From the NCBI GenBank assembly GCA_039704465.1, contig JASFAU010000006.1, positions 868,001 through 932,000 of the forward strand: a stretch of 64,000 nucleotides of DNA, in the 5' to 3' direction. Position 1 is the first letter of the stretch; each line of letters starts with the position of its first letter. Of this stretch, positions 58,551 to 64,000 are shown piece after piece. The notes under the pieces are model-generated. The model worked only from the letters and a program-made list of their open reading frames with translations. It did not search any database and had not been told where the DNA came from. The stretch is from Plasmodiophora brassicae (lineage: Eukaryota > Endomyxa > Phytomyxea > Plasmodiophorida > Plasmodiophoridae). Made by a program: the position numbers and the translations under genes.

Positions 58551-60017
58551 TCAGATGGCAACAGGTGTGCAGTCGGCGTTTGGGCGACGACGATGGCTGG
58601 GCAGGTCGAAGCCGAGCCGGTCGAACAGGGCGAGGCCGAACCCGACGGCGGCGATCGTGCCAGCGACGACGAGCGGCGGCAGGCGATGGCCGGTGACCAA
58701 CAGGGTGGCCGTCATGATGGCGATGATGGAGATGCGGGTCGCCCAGACGGCTGCCGAGCGGTGCTGGAACGGGTGCAGGCGGCGCATGCACTTGAAGATG
58801 GCCAGGACGACGACGTAGGAGATGGTGACGAGGTAGACCGTGGACGTCGGCGTCGTCGTCCGGCTCGCCTGCTCCATGATGCGTTGTAGACCGTTGCTGA
58901 GGGCCAGCAAGGCAACCGGAAGAAGCAGATGCGCACATGTGAAGGCGATGCCCCTGGCTAGCGACATGCTCAACGCCATCTCGTCATGGGACCGTGGTGC
59001 ACAATCATGACCTGCAAATTGGGCAGCAATCAGTGAACCGGCCCGGGTTCAGCTCATCGACACATCAAGAGTACAGAGCTGTTTGACTGTGAAGCAGATC
59101 TGGAACGACAGGACCAAGGCACCGAGTTGCGCCGGGGACATTGTAGACGGCCGCGTCCGGATCAGCTTCGCGAGAATCTCACCGAGGAAGACGAGCACAA
59201 GGGTGTAGTGGCGATCGCTCTGGCGCAGACTCAGGGCATTGCGACTGCGCTGTTGAATTGCTGAGGACGGACCAGATGGATAGGGTTTCGTGACAGGCGG
59301 AACGAGTCGCCCGTGAATACAAACTCGACGGAGAACACTTTGATGATGATGATGGCGACGACGGCGACCTGGATCTGTGGGAACCCCCACAGGGATCCTG
59401 CCAGGATCCACAGCGCACAGTCGACAGCTAGTAGCATGATGCGCATGCGGGCGAACTGGCGTCTAAACGATTCCTTTTAACAGTGATGCCGACGCGGAAT
59501 GCAAACGTGTGGTTACGTACTCGCCGGGGCCGCCGCGCAAGCAGATCGGAACGTAAACCAGGGCCATGCTAACGCACGACATGGACGCGAACAGGCAGAA
59601 ACGCAAACCGAGCCCATTGTGGATATGGCCGATCGATACGCTCATGAGGACGATGGACAGAGCGTACAGGAACAGGGAGTTCGTCGTGTAGACGTCGCCC
59701 TTTGTCTCAAAACGATTGAAATCTGCGACGGGTGTCAGCAATCATCGCAGAGACAGACGACAATGCACCTTACAAAGTGTGAAGTCGAACCAGAGCAGAG
59801 TGAAGACGAATGAGACTAGAATGGTAAACGCGACGGAGATGGGCTGCGGGTCGGAGAGCGTCACGACAACTGCGTCGTCGAGACCGATGGCGACGCCAAT
59901 GAAGATGAGGTCGAAGAACAGTTCCCACCAGTCGACCTGGAACGGCGCATGGGATGCCCCGTCTCCTGTCTTGCGCAATTCAGGTGTCATCATGACCCGG
60001 GTCCAGAGCGACGGCAT
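58551..60017 (-). CDS. LtrA-type multispanning membrane protein
   Basis: The low-temperature-requirement A family (first described in bacteria) has unknown transport function. The N-terminal signature is PFQVDWWELFFDLIFIGVAI after a short leader from ATG 60017, followed by an acidic loop residue pair (GLDDAVV) and helices. Further exons supply SLFLYALSIVLMSVSIGHIH, CLFASMSCVSMALVYVPICL, LLAVDCALWILAGSLWGFPQ, VAVVAIIIIKVFSVEF, YTLVLVFLGEILAKLIR, LGALVLSFQICFTVKQL and the last exon MSLARGIAFTCAHLLLPVAL, then RISIIAIMTATLLVTG, ending at 58551. That is roughly ten helices with short introns between them; exact junctions were not all placed. The HxxLGE-like motif of the family is represented by LVFLGEI. 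Confidence 0.75.
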
Positions 60018-61343
60018 GCTTCTGGTTCGGACACGTCCAACGCAGAGGTCCACGATGCAGACGCTGCTCTCGTGTCGGCGTATACCACCTGGTTCGCCAA
60101 CCATCTCTGCTGGTTGATTCGTGCGCACGACATGCATGGAAGATGCCTACCCCTATTGGTCACGATGTGCCGAGACGTTTTCAAGCTGCGGGACCAGCAC
60201 TTTATCAACTGGTGACACCGATCCGGATGGGCCCCTGTTTTTCCAGACGGGGGCGCATGATCACGACAGCGACCAGCCGTGCCGAACCTTGGCGTAGCGC
60301 CGAAACCGAACAGTGAACAGGCCCCTAAACCTCGCATGTCACGAACCCTCATCGACATTTCGGCATTCGTACTCTGTGGTTATGTGGCGCTGTTGTGCCT
60401 AACGAACGAACCATGAGCCGTTGCGCAGCGTCGCCAACAGGGCGCGTTCTGGCACCCGTATAAAGACCCAACGCAGTCATGCACGTAGTACGTGTCGTAC
60501 TAGCACAGGGTCAAGCTTCCCATTTCGATAATGGTTTCTTCCCAACTATCGTCGACTGACTGGCATGCGCTGCGGCATACGGTACCGTACCATAAATAGC
60601 CCGAGCTTCAGAACCTTCTCGGCATCTCACGGAATTCGTGGCGCACGGTATGGGATCCAACCGGCAGAAAGGGTAGTACCCTGCGAGGGCAGGTCGCGTC
60701 CATTTCACGCTTGGACTCTCTGATCACTTTCACGCAAACGAGTCCGCCGAGCATTTCCATTGGCGTATAATGCACGGGGATAGATAAGGAGCGCTGATTC
60801 GGACGTATACTGCAAATAAAGTGGATGGACTACCACCCCAGAATCAGCAGTTCGAGCAACCTCGTCTATTATACGGTCAGCATTGCCGTCGCCTGTAGCG
60901 GTTCCTGCGTGCAGGAAGGCGACGCAGGCTCCCCTTGGCTCGAGCTTGATGACCAGAGACGCCAAAAATCGCCAAGCGTTCGAATCCGTCAGCAAAATTC
61001 CGGTTGCTCCCCGACCTATTCTCGTGCACGTGCGCAAACAAGTCCGAGATTATTCCCAGTGGCCAGTGTAACGTTCTGATCCTGAGGGGTGGTGGAAACT
61101 GCGGGCTCGGCCTCGTCTCACTGTCACGCATTGTCGCGCGCGGCAACTCCGAGACATGGGCGACAATCTATATAAAGCGCAACTGGGTCGCTAAATTAGT
61201 GCGCGGGTAGACCGGTCTCCTTCATTGTCAATCGCGTTGGTTCGGCGGCGGTACGAGCGATTGTCTAGTAGCGGCGGTATCACAGCAGGAACTGGTGCGT
61301 ACGCGCCAGCGGCAACGCGGATCGCGCCTCCAGGGTCATTGAC
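60018..61343. other. Intergenic, 1.3 kb, no confident gene
   Basis: A minus-strand frame at 61037-60705 (DGNADRIIDEVARTADSGVV, then VHPLYLQYTSESALLIYPRA) reads moderately like protein but lacks a good start or similarity. The rest shows only short frames. The region should contain the divergent promoters of the LtrA-type and glutaminase genes. Confidence 0.4.
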
Positions 61344-64000
61344 ATGTCCTACAGGGTCTGCATGCGCGTTCGTTCTGGGACGGATAATGAGTTCTGGGGT
61401 GCGCCCAGCAGCGACGCCCGTGGCATGGAGCAGTGCCGCAAGAAGCGCATTTCGCGACCGGTCGCGTTGACGTTCCAGGCCCTTGACGTAGACAGTACTG
61501 GTCGCATCGGATCGCTCCAGCTTATTGATCACCTAAGGACGGCTGGCATCCATATCGACAAGGATCCGCGCCTGGCGGAGACCTACGAGAAACTGCAGGA
61601 GCTGAACGGCGTCCTTTTCAATGTCGAGCTCGATCTTGAAGTGTTCGCTCAGGTTACGCACGCGAACATCACACTGATCCACAAAGCCATCTCGGGCATG
61701 CTGGTCGTCCCCGATTTCGTCGGGTTCACCGAGAAACTCGCTGACATGTTCGACGTGATTGTCGAGAACCGATCCGGCAACGTCGCAGAATATATTCCCG
61801 AACTGAAGAGTGTCGATCCGGACAAGTTTGCCATCTCCGTCTGTACTGTCGATGGCCAAACGTGGTGTAAGTTGCATAGTCGGTGCGGTTCGATTTCCTC
61901 CAGACTGATTGTATGTGGATAGCGCATGGAGATCATACCGCTTTGTTCACGGTTCAGTCGACCGCTAAGCCTATTTCGTACATGATGGCGGTCCAGGAAA
62001 AAGGGTACGATAGTGTACCTGTGTGTGGAGAGTACGTTGGATCTAACCCGCATGCCGGACAGGCTGGACTATGTGCATCAGCATGTTGGTCGTGAGCCGT
62101 CTGGTCTGCCGTTCAACTCGCTTGCCCTGAAGGCAGTGGACCCGTCCAGGTTCAAGAACGGACCGCGCGCCATCCCACACAACACGATGATCAACAGCGG
62201 TGCCATCATGATCTGCGCCTTGCTGATGGAGAACCAACAGTCTATGTCGAAACGTTTCAAGTCTTTGCTTTCTGTTTGGAAGAAGTTATTTGGAGACAAA
62301 AAGCCCGATTTCTCCAACTCTACTTACTTAAGCGAGAAAGAAACCGCTTCTCGCAACTGGTGCCTGACATACATGATGCAGGACGCGGGCTGCTTCCCAT
62401 CGGAAACCAATCTGAAGCAAACGCTTGACTTCTACTTCCAAACGTGCGCCATCGAGGCGGACACGGAACGCATGGCCACGCTGGCTGCGGCACTGGCCGC
62501 CGGCGGCGTCAACCCGTTTACGGACGAGAGAATCTTCAAATCGGAGACGGTCCGCAACTGCCTGTCCTTGATGCTGAGTACTGGTATGCGCGCCCATGCC
62601 GTCCTGCCCGATGATGACGAACTCATAGTTTATGTGCAGGCATGTACGATTACAGTGGCGAATGGCAGTTCTCTGTTGGCGTTCCTGCAAAATCAGGGGT
62701 TGGAACATTGCGCATGGGAGCGCCGTCCGATTTAGCTGACGTTGCCTCCCAGGTCTCTGGTGTTGTCTATCTCGTCATTCCTAACCTGATGGGAATCGCC
62801 ATCTATAGCCCTCGTCTGGATGCCAACTTCAACTCGGCGCGTGGTGTGCAGTACGCACAGTCGATTGTTGCGCGCTTCCGTTTCCACATGTTCGATTCCA
62901 TTGTGACGAGCAAAGAGGTCCGTCTCTGCCCATCATGTGTCACTGTTGCCATTTCTGAGTTGCTCGTACAGTTTGGGTCCGAGACTAATATTCGTGACCC
63001 GAGGCAGCGAACAGCCGACACTGTCGCTCTGCTCTTCGCTGCCGCGGCCGGTGACATCAAGGAGATGCAAAGGCTAATTGGGCGAGGGGTGGCTCTTGAC
63101 GTTTCCGACTACGATTCGAGGTATGGTGCCTGACGTTTGAACGCGTATCCTGGAAACTAAAATCCAATGTCACAGAACCGCGCTGCATTTGAGTTGCGCG
63201 GAAGGTTCTCTGGAATGTGTTCGCTACATTGTAGCATCGTTACTGGGCGCAGCTGAAGATGATAAGGATGGCTCTCTGTCGTCCGTTCCGGACGAGACGG
63301 TCCTGTCTCCAATGGATCGTTGGGGCCGCACCCCGCTTGACGACGCTTTGGCTGGACGACACCACAACACAGCCCAGTTCCTGCTGTCGCAAGGCGCCCT
63401 CACTGGTGACGAGATCCGCCGAAGGCAGCAGTTGTCTGAAACAGGCTCAACTGGTGACCACTCATCTGAGGTCCTCCCAATCTCGTATGTATCGCAGATC
63501 TATCCGGTGAGCATGCTTCGGTGAACTGATCCTCTCCGTGCCAGGTTGGAACATTCTCATGCCTTTAGGCACGCAAATGAGGATTCGCTGCTGTCGTTCA
63601 TTCCTGAGTTGTCTCGATCGCAGTCGGAAGTCTTAATTTCTCCAGTCCGCGTTCAACCAACCTTGAAGAATGACACGGATCCTCATTGTCCATCTGGGGA
63701 CACCGTCGATGAGCGATCGTCATCTGTACTCGACGATTTGGCGAGCAGCGTCGGCAGCGTTCCAAGCAGCGGCACCGTCACGCCAGCTCCTGAAAGTTCG
63801 TTCGATAATGAGGTCCGGAAAGGTGGGTCCAGTGGTACTGTCTGCAAGGAAGTTCGATTCTGATCCAACGAATGTAGTGTTTGGTGGCGAAGATATTGCT
63901 TTAGCAGCCGCCCTCGCTTCGTCTGCAACCATCGAATCTGCCCAGAACGATGGTGAAGGAGATCCGGCGGAGGATCCTTCGTCCGAGAACCAGGCTGATG
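61344..64000 (+). CDS. Glutaminase with ankyrin repeats, 3' end beyond window
   Basis: Hydrolyses glutamine to glutamate and ammonia. ATG 61344 (or an in-frame ATG 31 codons later, MEQCRKKR) leads into an EF-hand-like helical domain (FQALDVDSTGRIGSLQLIDH) as in animal GLS. The beta-lactamase-like catalytic fold follows: VQSTAKPISYMMAVQEKG (Ser-x-x-Lys pair), GREPSGLPFNSLALKAVDPS, then PHNTMINSGAIMICALL, YMMQDAGCFP, YFQTCAIEADTERMATLAAA, LAAGGVNPFTDERIF, PAKSGV|ASQVSGVVYLVIPN and LMGIAIYSPRLDANFNSARG. Two or three ankyrin repeats come next (TALHLSCAEGSLECVRYIVA; GRTPLDDALAGRHHNTAQFL). An acidic Ser-rich region then continues past 63800 and is still open at the window edge. Introns near 61868, 62030, 62590, 62725, 62925, 63120 and 63505. 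The extra C-terminal part is absent from animal GLS. Confidence 0.9.

Overview
The window is nuclear DNA of a GC-rich, gene-dense, intron-rich eukaryotic microbe. Almost every gene is cut by very short GT-AG introns; most of those resolved here are 48-65 nt. The gene set is eukaryotic: actin, ubiquitin-L40, VPS4, RFC3, an mRNA guanylyltransferase, a P4-type flippase and a SPRTN protease. Composition, intron style, ankyrin-repeat proteins and a chitin-binding membrane protein would fit a plasmodiophorid rhizarian (Plasmodiophora/Spongospora type). That assignment is inference and no single marker proves it.

Layout. 0.3-7.0 kb: a DXO/RAI1 decapping nuclease, a secretory ankyrin protein, about 2 kb without a gene, and a signal-peptide protein with a duplicated segment across an intron. 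7.8-10.3 kb: a nine-exon phosphatidylserine decarboxylase with an unusual secreted/membrane N-terminus. 10.3-14.4 kb: a gene-poor, repeat-rich stretch with a 220-bp foldback element, a small type I membrane protein and a partial copy of its 3' end. 14.4-25.0 kb: VPS4, a NIP30/FAM192A homologue, ubiquitin-L40, a long coiled-coil protein, a chitin-binding type II membrane protein and single-exon actin. 25.6-35.3 kb: nucleic-acid and ubiquitin functions (capping enzyme, ZnF-UBP deubiquitinase, SPRTN, RFC3, C2H2 zinc-finger protein) plus a tiny complex-I-like subunit. 35.5-44.1 kb: membrane and secreted proteins (Ala/Cys-rich protein, a 950-aa acidic-repeat membrane protein, PHO88/SND3, an O-methyltransferase, an I78-type inhibitor, a PA-like multispanning protein). 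45.5-53.0 kb: an orphan multi-exon protein, a secreted hydrophilic protein, a basic orphan, SPATA20/DUF255 and a small secreted protein. 53.0-64.0 kb: a P4-ATPase flippase, an LtrA-type membrane protein and a glutaminase with ankyrin repeats that runs off the end.

There is no operon-like organisation and the genes mostly act independently. The clearest themes are surface and secretory proteins (at least eight signal-peptide or membrane genes), membrane lipid handling (PSD and flippase), and DNA or ubiquitin maintenance (SPRTN, RFC3, deubiquitinase, ubiquitin-L40). Exon boundaries come from reading frames, GT/AG sites, phase and family similarity judged by eye; transcripts would settle the uncertain ones. 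I saw no convincing tRNA, rRNA, CRISPR or intact transposon.
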